Positions 15,102 through 25,507 of a stretch of 64,000 nt of DNA are shown here, in pieces. Both the position numbers and the translations under genes were made by a program. Below the pieces are notes generated by a model. That model worked only from the letters and a program-made list of their open reading frames with translations, was not told where the DNA came from and searched no databases. Source of the DNA: Aphelenchoides besseyi (taxonomy: Eukaryota > Nematoda > Chromadorea > Rhabditida > Aphelenchoididae); contig JAMPIQ010000002.1 of the NCBI GenBank assembly GCA_024699855.1, positions 2,976,001 through 3,040,000 on the forward strand. Direction: 5' to 3'. Each line of letters opens with the position of its first letter. The stretch's first letter is position 1.

Positions 15102-18100
15102 TCACAAACGTGGAGTTGTTCTTCGAATTATGCTTTTCGGACGTGAGTTCTTCTTCGATTTTGATCGTGAATCTTCCGCTTTCCCATTTGGTTTGGCGAC
15201 TCCGAGATCCCAACTCACACGTTTAAGAAACGGCGAACCAAAAACCGGAGCTGATAGCGATTGAGCTCGAGTTCTCCATTCTTTTACCCGATTCACGGCT
15301 TCGGTGAATGAAACCGACTTTCCCATTGCCTGAAACAATAAAAGCATTTTCTAAAGTAGTTTTAGGCTGTTTACCATACTAACTAAACCAATTCGACCTT
15401 TTGGATCTAGACGCTTCAAAAGCCCTTGAAAGTACTTCACGAACAAGTATTCGAGACCCAAACACAAGATAGCTACTGCCTTTGAAATTGTTCGTTACAG
15501 GGGTTTCTACAAGAAAGTAGCTTACAACTCCAATACTAAGAAGTATGAACGCCGATGTAAAGTTGCCGATACCCAACGGTGAACTGTTGACTTCATTCGA
15601 ATCTCGAACACATGAACCCATCAACCAGTAGTTCTGTAGACGTTCAAAATCGCCTGAATGCAACAAATTGGAAAAGTAAAGAACGCTCATAACCTCTTTT
15701 TTGGTACAACAACATAAAATGATTAATTTTTCCTAGTAACTTGGAGTTCTTTGGCAATCCAAAACCATAACCAGTTTTCGCTGCCCACGATCCAACAGTT
15801 TGAAATTCGCAGTTCGATGCTTTGTTTGCTTGGTAATCCAAAACAACTGCATCGTAAATGAAAGCATCCAACTTTCTGAAAAAACATTCTCATAGAAACC
15901 GATGGTAAACTTTGCGTACTCATTTCGCAACGCTTCGATTCCTTCGCTGATATTTGTAGTGAAAAAGTTGTTACGTTCAATGTAAGAATGCAAACTCTGA
16001 TAGTTGCGTTTCAACGTTTCGTGCGTATTTCCCTGTTCTACGGTTCCATAACGAAAAGGCGGATGCTGTTCGGCCGCATACACGATCTGAAATTTGATTC
16101 TTCGTTTTTAGATCTTTTGCATTCACTTTTGGATCATCGATTCCTTTCAGATTGTGCACAGTCTGTCTTGTTATCATAAAAGCGGCCAAATTCGCTGTGT
16201 AAACGGAAAGAAAACTCAATCCAAAAGCTGACCATATCAACGAAAACGATCGAGCTACCGCCGAAAGTGGAACGTCCGTTGCTGAAAGTTAATCAGAGAT
16301 GCTAATTTGAAAGAACCTACAGACGGAGGCTCCGAACAAAGTGGACCAAACAAGCTGAAAGATTACGATTAGGTTCACAAGCAATCAGTACTAACCCAAT
16401 AAGAACGAAGCAAAGAAAACTTGTGGCCGGGCGGACAGTAAAGATTCATGTTGAACGATCGTGGGCTAACGAATTCGAACACGAATATTGTTATGGCAGC
16501 TACATGTATGATAACGAAAATAACCAACAACCAAACAGCCAAATCGAAGGGCTCAAGAAATGCGGTGGTCGAGAGAACTCCACTGCGTATCTTCACTATC
16601 GTTCCGATTCCGGTTTCCAGAAACGGAACGGTAAACGAAATGTCTCGAGCTCTTTCGCTGTTCATTTTTAGTGAAGTCGCTGACAAATCAGCTTTGTGCG
16701 AAACAAGATCGTGAATTAGACCATTCCATCCATTCTGCGTCTTGATCCCCCATTTGTTATCTAAACAACCGTTGTGTTAATGAGCAAACGATTTCTCAAC
16801 ACCGTGAACTCTGTACAACGAATAGTGAAAGCCGACGTCGTTCGAAAGTTTATTCAACAGGTCCACACAATATCCGGTGCAGCATTTCAACATCGTAGCG
16901 TTCCTAAATTCCCGCATTCCTTCACTTTTATTGAACCTCATTTACGGTTCCATATTACAGATCGTGCCGCCGACAACATTTCCAGGACAACGTTTACTCT
17001 CCGGATCTAACTCCGAAACGATAATGAAAGGAGGCTCTAAAGCAGCTCAATGTTCAAATCCTCCTGTCGAGTTCTCTCACCTTCGATTGTCACAACTCGA
17101 ATGTTGAACTTCTCCTCTGTTCCTTCAGGTGGAGTACTTCTATCGCCTATTTGGGTTCAACTTATTCAACCTTTTCACTTACCAGGCCATTGAATTTCCA
17201 GCATTTTTAACTCTCCATTCGTGTATTCTCCTACTTTGTCCCAAAAATTATCGCTTTCTCGCGCAGTTTTGTTTCTTCGAGTCCTCAAATTCGAAATTGT
17301 TAAATACGAATTTCGAAGACGTCCGTTTGCATCAAAGGTGTAGAAAAACGAGTCCTGACCATCTAAGTGCAGGTAGAAAGCTTGCAAGTCGTTGTATCAC
17401 AAACCTTGCAAATGGTACGGATTTCCTTTGATGAAGCTCGTTTTCATTTTCCTTAGATTCAATCTAGAACATCCATGTAAACGGAACTTACTCGTAAATT
17501 TGGTGACCCAATGGCCACGACGTACTGGAAGAGTTTTTGAACGAACAATTGGCATTCGACTGCAACGTAACATTTGACGGCAGATTCAAATGCGAAAGAC
17601 TCGTGGCAAATAGTTTGACGGAACGTGAAATCATCGTTGTAATTACATCGTCATTGGGAGGAAACATGGCATGTGAGTTCGTATGAAAATTTACAGTGAG
17701 CATTCCGAATTGAGCGGGTGATAGTGCAAAGTTCATGGATCCTTTGACACTCTGCGTTCCAATCCAAAGATAATTGGAAGAAAGTAGATCGAGATTCTGA
17801 GCAACCTGAAAATTCATTGACTAATGTATATCGTCCAATGAATCAAACTTCGAATAACTTTCTCATCTTCACGGCAGTACTATAGACGAGAATGATTCGA
17901 GCTTCTGATTGTTTCAAAGCAGTCAGCGCTCGATGAATATGTTGAGTACCGAGTTCATCGTCAATTTCTTCGTGATGAACAATCTCCAATCTGAAACGCA
18001 AACACGATCTCTTAACACAACTGTAACTTTACTTGAAAGATCGATCTTCAAAAGCCTTAATCTCAGTTTCGACGCTCTTCAAAAACTCGGCACTTCCGGC

Positions 18101-18720
18101 AATTTTGGAGCAGATTACAGAAAACCGATTCCAGCGATAGCGAATGAGAAGTGACAACATTGCTCGGATTTGATGTTCGATCGGTGGAGCCATTTGGATG
18201 ATTTGCAATTCGGACGGATTCTAAAAACACAAACACCTGATTCAACTAATTCCAAGGTGTTTTTGTTTACCTTTGAAAAAGGATATCCCGAGTTGTCCGA
18301 ATTCCAAGAAATGATAGGAATTCCGCTTTCTGATGCCATGGTTAGAAAGTAAGCGGATGCAGAAGTTGTGTCATCGAAATCTTCGTTCGCAGTCAAGAAC
18401 ACGATGACCGCAACTCGGTTTTTGATTAAAACATCGCAGAGACAACTGAGAACGTGTGATGGGTAGAAGCGACCTCTTGGTAACACACAAGTTTGTCCTT
18501 TCAATTCGTAGCGTTCGGACAAACGTCGAAGACTTGAGATCGATAGTCCCGAGTTGATGTTGCGAATCGCTTCACGAAAACTTTTGTCGTAAACCTTGGA
18601 CGGCGCGTAGTTTTGATAAACCAAACCAACAGTCACCTCTTGTTTTGTCCCTTCTTTTTGACCAACAATACAATCAATGGGAAACGACAAGAGCAATAGA
18701 AAACACCAGAAACCGCACAT
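15102..18720 (-). CDS. nmr-2: NMDA-type ionotropic glutamate receptor, GluN2/NMR-2 subunit
   Basis: Starts at ATG 18720 with a signal peptide (FWCFLLLLSFPIDCIVG), followed by the amino-terminal domain, ligand-binding S1 and S2 lobes, membrane segments and a short basic tail. S1 ends with NGWNGLIHDLVSHKADLSAT and SFTVPFLETGIG; M1 is followed by FVFEFVSPRSFN, typical of GluN2; M3 carries VYTANLAAFM; S2 carries KLDAFIYDAVVLDY and GSWAAKTGYGFGL; M4 is near 15560-15400 after removal of a small intron. Many GT-AG introns of 40 to 50 bases interrupt it. The pore loop reads WSTLFGASVSTDVP, without the paired asparagines of vertebrate GluN2. The C-terminus is uncertain because a possible GTGAGT donor lies at about 15219. 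NMR-2 partners with NMR-1 in nematode synapses. The gene faces kinesin light chain tail to tail. Confidence 0.9.
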
Positions 18721-19672
18721 CTTGAAACGAAACTAGGAGTTTAGTTTCATTTGGTTCCTTTGGTTTTTACCAATTCAATTTCCTCAGTAAAAGACTGTTC
18801 TGGTTGTTTAGCCGTTAGCCTTGAGATTTCAAAGTACTCTTCGTCGACGGCGATAGTTCGTAGCACTCGAGTCGACTTCATTCAAGAAGCTCAATTTTAT
18901 CGTTTAAATTGAATGCCTGAGATAACCACAAACAAATTTGTTTAGTCGAGAAAAACAAGCTCAATGAGTTCTCGACTAAGTTCGTGACTGAGAACCTATT
19001 TACGACGTGTGCTGATAACAAGTGAAACAATCAGAACACTCAATGACAAGATTTACTCGAGGGTCTTCGTTTGTCAGTGAGATGTCTAGTCACGTATACA
19101 AAACCCGTTTTCAAAGTCTTTTCGATTTTTTATGATTCCAACTCATCACTTTCATGGGTATAACATTCTTTGTGCCACAAAACACTGTGGTGTTTTAGAC
19201 GTCAAAGATCGAAAGTGAAGAGATGAGCACTCGACTTCTGGTTTCTTTTGATTGTCACGCAAAGACAACTGATCGAACAGATGTCATGGTGGCTAATTCA
19301 TCAAACCGTTTTTTCTACCGAACATCTTGCAATTAACAAAGAAGCGAATTTATTAGCAGAGTGGCGGTGGGAAAATTGATGAGTTCAATTGGAAAAAGGA
19401 CAAATGAAATTCGGAAGAACTTGAAATGCTCAAAAGAGAAATCGACCCGTTGGTTTCGAAAAACGAATTGCTTTAGATTTCGTGGCAAAAAAGTTTCTGA
19501 TTGCGTTACAATGAAAACAAAGCAAATACACGCGTAGAAGAAGAAATAAAATGGTTGTAATAACAAAATGAACTGGCCCAACAAATAAGTACCGGTTGAG
19601 ATCAAATCCCGAATCTTTGGAGCTGAGGCTCCTGTTTGGCGTCGTTAAGAACAAAAACTGATTATCGTTGGT
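18721..19672. other. Intergenic region upstream of the NMDA receptor gene
   Basis: Presumed promoter of the receptor gene and 3' region of the next minus-strand gene. I see no gene here. Short minus-strand frames near 19333-19654 are hydrophobic but have no start context or splice structure that I trust. Confidence 0.35.
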
Positions 19673-20341
19673 TCAAGCGACATGAATGGCCGGTGCGGAA
19701 TAATGATAGCGAGGTGCCAAATGCTCAACTTGCGATTGGGTATCTTGATCGACAACACATTGCGAGTTCCCATTCAAGACAACCACGGCCTCGGGAATAT
19801 CGTCGTGCATTGGTACGAATCGTGCTTCCAATTGAGCAATTGCATTCGTCGTTGCATCGTTGTTCGATTCTTGACTTGATTGGTGGCGCAAAGGAAAGAG
19901 AATCTGGCTGATGGAAGTGACTGTTTGTTGTTCATCTTGTTCGGGAACGACGCTCAACTTCTTGGAATTGGAACGACGAGCAATCGAGCTCAATTGATGA
20001 AAGATAGACGGCGGATTTTGTGTTGTCGATTGATCCGCATTTCCGTTGGTCGGAGGATTCGGATCTTCTTGACGTTCTTCCCGAGCAATCAGCTCCTTCG
20101 ATTCGTACGAAGTCGAACAAGTAGTGTTGCTTAAAACAAAGAATAACAAAATTAAAAGACACAAAAGAACTTACTTCGCTGTTCCGCTAAGCCAATTGAT
20201 CATTTGATCTGGACACGCGGCCTAAAAGCTTTCCGTTAGAACACGACTTTCAAAGCGCAAACTAACCATCGAAAATAGCCAAGCGAAAAAAATACCACAG
20301 CAAACAACTACGATAAGAACAATAGCAACCAGTTCGTTCAT
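19673..20341 (-). CDS. Unrecognised single-pass membrane protein
   Basis: Three exons on the minus strand: from ATG 20341 (MNELVAIVLIVVVCCGIFFA), a short exon with CPDQMINWLSGTA, and a long exon down to the stop at 19673; both introns are GT-AG and keep frame. The product is about 190 residues. Residues 4-24 form one hydrophobic helix at the extreme N-terminus with an acidic residue before it, so it is either a signal anchor or a signal peptide without clear cleavage site. The rest is hydrophilic and low in hydrophobic residues, rich in Gln, Asn, Ser and acidic residues, with a short conserved-looking end (YHYSAPAIHVA). I do not recognise the family. Confidence 0.6.
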
Positions 20342-22612
20342 TTCGCGCTGTTGGCTGCGAACGTTGAGTTAATAGCAGTTGGTTTTTGTGCAGATTGTTG
20401 GCCTCAAACTGTGAGACCTCAAACGAAAATCAACAGCAATTTTCGTGCTTTTGATCTGAAACAAAAGTTCGAATGAAATTGAGAACAAAATCACCTACCG
20501 CCTCAATTCGATCATCATCCAAAAAATCGCAACCAGCTTATGGACGAGTGTTGAAGACTTTTGTTGCTTGAGAATTCGGTTCGTAACTGCGATTTGAGTG
20601 CAAGAAAACTGAAACGAATAAAATTAAGCGGCTCAATCGAACTTCCGTCTTCTCATAACTCACGATCGAACGCGACACGAGAAAAAGTAGTGCGATTGGC
20701 GTGTGGAAAACGAGCAGAGAATTCAATCCAATATTTTTGCTCTAACGTTCTCCGCAAAATCGATCAATCAGCTGGCGTTTCTGATTGTCTGTTGAGTACG
20801 TCTAGCGGCTCGTTGGATTGAATGCATTTCGTGTTTTAGCGCGTGTTTCAAAGTGTGCAAGTTTGGAACAACAATCAGGACGTCCCGTTTATTAACACAC
20901 GAGTGGACTCAACGAGAGTCGGTCGGCCGCAGTCCGCAGTCTCACATGCTCGTTGGGCGTCCATTTTTGCCATTCGTCGTTTGCTTCAAAGTCCGTAGGT
21001 CTAAATGACCGAGAAGCAGACAGACTTCGGGCAAAAACATCGATAAACGGTAGTCGGGAGGTCTCGTTTTCAAGCCGCCCAAACGTCGAATCAGTGTGTT
21101 AATTACTGGAAGAATGAGTGGCAGCCGTCCAAATTCACAACGACATCTCGAAGGCTGTCGACATGTTTACTCGACTTGGCATCAAGTTCACACAACGTCT
21201 TTTGTTCGAATAATTCGCACGATTGTAAAACAACAAAAGTAGGCGGCGCTTCACGACCGAAAACGCGGTTTGATAACACCCGATTCGCATTCATTCCAAG
21301 GAACCGCCGACCAACAAGAACTTTGCACCGGCTTAGGGTCGCTAAGAGGCATTTTCATTGTGCATATTTGGCGACAATAACAAGGTCTTGACTGTTTTTG
21401 CGGGTGAAAATCCGCGACAGAACTCGGGAAACACAGTCGCTGATAATAATTGGGACCACGAGGTGAATCAAATGGCCGATAAAGAAATGAAAGTCATCTG
21501 CCACTCGTCCGTTGGCCGCAAATCAAAAACGATGCCGCTGACTGCGAAATCCGATTTCCCTATTGAATCTGTCACGTTGGCCAACAGCGGAGGGCGTCAA
21601 GAACGACGACAGAAATAAACACAAGAAGCTTTGCGGAAAATATGTTCTTATGTAATCCAATCCACCGAACTCGAAGATAACAAAAGAGAAACGAGTGGAG
21701 TTGAACTCGACGTTTTCTTCGGACAGCTGATCGCCAATTCAACTGATCGCAAATTTATCATGAGCGGACTTTGTCCTCGTCGCCAGTGCGCTTCACGTTC
21801 TTCGAGCTTTCGGTTCGCGGTGTACGAACGAAATGCGCGCGGATGACAAACGTCGTCGATTGACTTCCGCCGGGCGTCAAAAAATGCACCAACGACGATC
21901 GACGGAAATAGACATCTTCTTTCGATTTATGACACAAATTCCAGGCAAATGGTGTGACTTTCATGGCCCACGATCATAAGAACCGATTTATAGTCGCCAT
22001 GAATGTTGTTTGCTGAAGCCCGGAAATCACGTTGTAGCAAAGCAAATGGTTCGAAAGTGAAACCGCAATGACACTCGAAGCTTTTTATCATTTTGGGTCA
22101 GACATTGCCGAGCAGCAGCCACTTATCGGGAACGACGTTCGACTTTTGGTTCTAAGGGCAAGTGCACTGGGACGGCAATCCAATGCGTTTCTTCGAGAAC
22201 CCCAAAACGAATAAAAATGAGCGGCAGAAGAACGAAACTACGTGGGATTAGACATTGCGTGCAATTTGAGGGGTCAAAGAACGAAGATAAACTTGTGGCC
22301 AAACACGCGAATTTCACGTCCTTTGTTGGCGTTGCTGATTTAGTTGTCAGACCTTTCAACGACACACTTCTCCAGTCACCATCAATTTTATCGTCTGTTT
22401 ATTGCAAAAAACATTTGCGTTGTCATCTTTATGACACGAACGTTCATAGGGTTAATTAATTTACGACCACTTGACAATAACCCTGTGGTCCATGAGATAA
22501 AAAAAATTACTTTGCAAACGTTTCTATGGTCGTTAATTATGACTTATTTTTGTCGTCAATCGAACTGTATCGACAGTGTAAAAACGGTGTTTATTTCTAT
22601 TCACATGACTGA
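20342..22612. other. 2.3 kb gene-poor stretch
   Basis: I find no gene I can support. Plus-strand open frames at 21358-21618 and 21631-21846 lie close together and end in short hydrophilic peptides without domains. GC content looks somewhat higher near 20900-22000 than in other intergenic regions here, so a diverged or non-coding transcript cannot be ruled out. Confidence 0.3.
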
Positions 22613-23850
22613 TCAGTTGGAAAGCGTCAATTGGTCGTTTAAGCACCGGAAAGGAAAAAGAAATTCAGCGGAAAGCAAAAGCTTAGAAACTTGACGATTT
22701 CTGAGCGCAATTGAAGACGAGACTAAGCCGTGGTCTTTCGGGATTCTGAAGGAAAGCGGAAGTCTCGACCGTCCAACAAACGACGTCGCTAAAAGAAATT
22801 CAATCAAATTCGTTGACTTCGAAGATTCTTTTACGGCGATTTTGTCGGCAGTTTCGTCCAAGAGATCGCAAGACTCTTGAAGAATTCGCACCGCTTGAGT
22901 GATCGCATCGTCTTCTGGCGGCTGTGGAACGTTGCTGATTGTCGTTGTAGTGGTGTGTGTTGTTCGCGTCTCCAACGGTGTTGCCAATCTTGGACTTCGG
23001 GGCTCAACGAAACGCTGTGTCTCTGATCTTACAGTGCGATAACTGAAATCAGATAATCAACTCAATTCTAAGATTTCAAGTTTACCGATCTATCGACGGA
23101 AAAGTGGTTTCTTCGACGGTTGAACGATAAGTTCGCGAAACAACTTCAGGACGCTCGTACGTGGTACCTTGTGGTGGAATTCGAAATGTTCGACTAAACC
23201 AAATGAAAACATGAGAAGTGACTACTCAACACACCTGTCCACTTCGATCGGTTTTGCATTTGGATCAAAACGATCAATTGTTGTTCTGTAATTGACTGAT
23301 CAAGGAATAGAAATTCATGTGCATTACCGTTGAGTTTCTCGTCGCACATATATTGGACCATCGTGGTCGGCCGAACGACCAACGACTAGATGTTCTTCTC
23401 GAGTTGTCGGAGAATTGTTTTCAACCAAAAACGCTGAATGATATTGAGCTCCAGTTTCGGTTCCATTGCGAACAAATTTGGCTAACGGCAAACACGGCAA
23501 ATCAACGGTCGATTTAAGAACCTCAACAGGTGGAATTTCAGTTTCTTCTGTTTCTTCGTCAGAACGATAGTCGGCACTGTTCGAATATTCGTTGTTGTTT
23601 GTGTATCGAATGTGCTCTTCGAAAACATCGGGATCGAGTTGTTTGATGCAAGACGCCTAAACAGATCGACTGGGTGATTGTAGTCTATAGCACTAACGGT
23701 AATTAGTTCGCCCGGCTTCTCGTTAGCATAAACAAGAACTGCATGAGCAAATCTCGGTCGTTCCTCCAAGTAGGGAGCACTTTCGGCGGGCAACAACTCG
23801 ACCAAACGCTCGAGCTGATGGCGAAGTGTCCGCTCGTCGATTTCGGGCAT
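22613..23850 (-). CDS. Unrecognised hydrophilic protein with multiple exons
   Basis: Minus-strand gene with at least five exons. It begins at ATG 23850 directly after a CGATTTCAG acceptor (PEIDERTLRHQLERLVELLP), continues with an acidic stretch (DEETEETEIPP), then a segment with SADHDGPIYVRRETQR, then IDRFDPNAKPIEVD, then FRIPPQGTTYERPEV, and a last exon with HTTTTTISNVPQPPEDDAI and a helical ILQESCDLLDETADKIA. Each joined junction is GT-AG with introns of 40 to 50 bases, which is good evidence that it is a real gene. The end is uncertain: the frame stays open to 22613 but a further intron may change the last 40 residues. No signal peptide, no membrane helix and no domain I recognise. Confidence 0.6.
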
Positions 23851-24624
23851 CTGAAATCGGGTGTTGGAGCGATGGACAGGCGCGTGAAGAATGCAATCAA
23901 TTGCGTAAACGGTCGTAAAGCGCGATGAGGAAAAAATGGGCGCGTGCATTTTTCAGCAAACACGCTCGTGGACAGAAGGCGATTTGTTGTCTAATCAATG
24001 GCTACAACGCTCATAATCGTTGACCCACTTTCCCAATCAAACTTATTCGCTTATTGTGCGTCTCAAACGCCCCGACTTCCAATTAGCAACAACGCAAAAC
24101 GCGGATTTTCGTCGGATGAATTGGAGCGAAGAGCTCAAAAAATCGCCGACCGTGTGGACACGTGAATCGCGATTTTACATTCTGAACGATCGCAATGGGA
24201 GGAAAATGTTGGGAATTGGCTATTGATTTGGACGTCTGGAATGATTCAACGAACACGCCAAGCCGCTTCAAAGCGTAGCACGCGAAATCTCGGCGTCGTG
24301 ATTCAGCGCACGAATGCGGGAACAACACACACGCAACTTTGTTGCATTCAAATCGAACGTTCAATTTGACAAAAAACATCGTGAATCAACACGTCGAAGG
24401 GAAATTATGAGTTTTTGGTAGAACAAAAACATAAGAACGAAAAGCACCGCTAAACCAAAAACAATTGACGTCCGCGCTCGACGTTGCAATTCGATTTGCG
24501 CCGTTCAATCTTTTTGCCGTCTTGCGCACGAGTGACGACAAATTCCGCTGAAGCGGAATTCCATTCGCTGTTGACCGCTGGGTGTCAACGAAAAACGAAG
24601 ACCGAAATCCACTCAACAGGAAAA
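23851..24624. other. Intergenic region
   Basis: Lies between two minus-strand genes. I see no gene; short frames on both strands are shadows or chance. Confidence 0.35.
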
Positions 24625-24993
24625 CTAAAGATACGACAACAAAAGTCCCTTCACTTCAAATCTTATTGTACAGTACCGAGCATAAATCTGGACACTTTTA
24701 CAAAAATGTAAAAAACCATGAAAATGACTTGGTTTATTTAAAGAAATACGATGGACAAATCGTTGAGCCTCCGCATTTCCATCTTCATAGACTGCGTCCG
24801 TCATCACAATCTTACCGGTCGAAAACAACAGATACGAAATCTTTTCGTTGCTAATCGCTCCATTGCAACGATAAATTAATGCCGAAAACTTTTTCGCATC
24901 GTATTTACAACCTAACGTATTGCAAATTCGTTTTAAATCCACTGAAGCTCCAATATCGAATGCAACTGCAATGTTCGCCAATTTAACTTCCAT
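24625..24993 (-). CDS. Divergent TBP-like protein with one complete lobe
   Basis: A single open frame of 122 residues from ATG 24993 to a stop at 24625. The first 85 residues align with one lobe of TATA-binding protein: MEVKLANIAVAFDIG corresponds to the first DNA-contacting strand, then DLKRICNTLGCKYDAKKFSA, LIYRCNG, and LLFSTGKIVMTDAVYEDGNA matching the conserved IFSSGKMVCTGAKSEE region. Residues after that (FLHFCKSVQIYARYCTIRFE) resemble the start of the second lobe (FKVQNIVASCDVKF) and then the frame stops after VKGLLLSYL, so lobe 2 is nearly absent. Full TBP cores have about 180 residues in two lobes. It may be a degenerate paralogue, a genuine half-TBP, or the first exon of a longer gene whose remaining exons I cannot find: the sequence below 24625 did not give a lobe 2 in any frame. 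Confidence 0.6.
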   Translation of the reverse strand: MEVKLANIAVAFDIGASVDLKRICNTLGCKYDAKKFSALIYRCNGAISNEKISYLLFSTGKIVMTDAVYEDGNAEAQRFVHRISLNKPSHFHGFLHFCKSVQIYARYCTIRFEVKGLLLSYL

Positions 24994-25507
24994 TAGTCGC
25001 AAACATTTGTTCAGCTTGTTTATATAGTCTTTGAATTTTATTTATTTGCAAGTTGATTCTTCTAGACATTCTGAAAAACGAGACAACAATATTATTTTAC
25101 TCAACAGACAAATTTGAAGACAACGGGCTTCTCGGTTTGCAACTTTTCGGAACGTTCACTTCTAAAATCTCAAACGTTTGATTCGCTGTCTATTCATTAC
25201 CTCAAGTCGGATGATCGCCAGCAATGACCTAAACAAATGGAAATTGATCATTACAAAAAATTGACCCGATCCGAAACTTATCCCGAAAACACCACTTGTT
25301 TCAGGGGCGCAAAAGCAGTGAGTGCCAATGCGTCGGTCAACCGCTGGAACACCTATCGGATCCATGCGACGAATAGCGGTGGCGGTTAGCGGAGTTCCTT
25401 CCGTCGCGATCCGGTCACTCGCACCGATATGCGCATTCAGATTTTTCTCGATGGACCAAACTTATCGCGACATTCTTGACTTGAACTCATTAAACTGTTT
25501 TTCAGAA
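24994..25507. other. Intergenic region between TBP-like and MATH-BTB genes
   Basis: Divergent promoters are expected here. A TTTTTCAG acceptor ends at 25505, two bases before the MATH-BTB start codon, which fits trans-splicing. Nothing else recognised apart from the TATA-like box. Confidence 0.4.
25020..25026 (-). promoter_or_regulatory. TATA-like box before the TBP-like gene
   Basis: The minus strand reads TATATAA about 27 bases upstream of the ATG at 24993. If functional, transcription would start almost at the start codon. Confidence 0.3.

Noticed and set aside
17366..17410. 24-base intron in the NMDA receptor gene
   Set aside because: A later AG gives a 42-base intron in the same frame, so no ultra-short intron is needed.
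21358..21846. Two consecutive plus-strand frames as a small gene
   Set aside because: No junction between them keeps frame with good splice sites, and no domain is visible.
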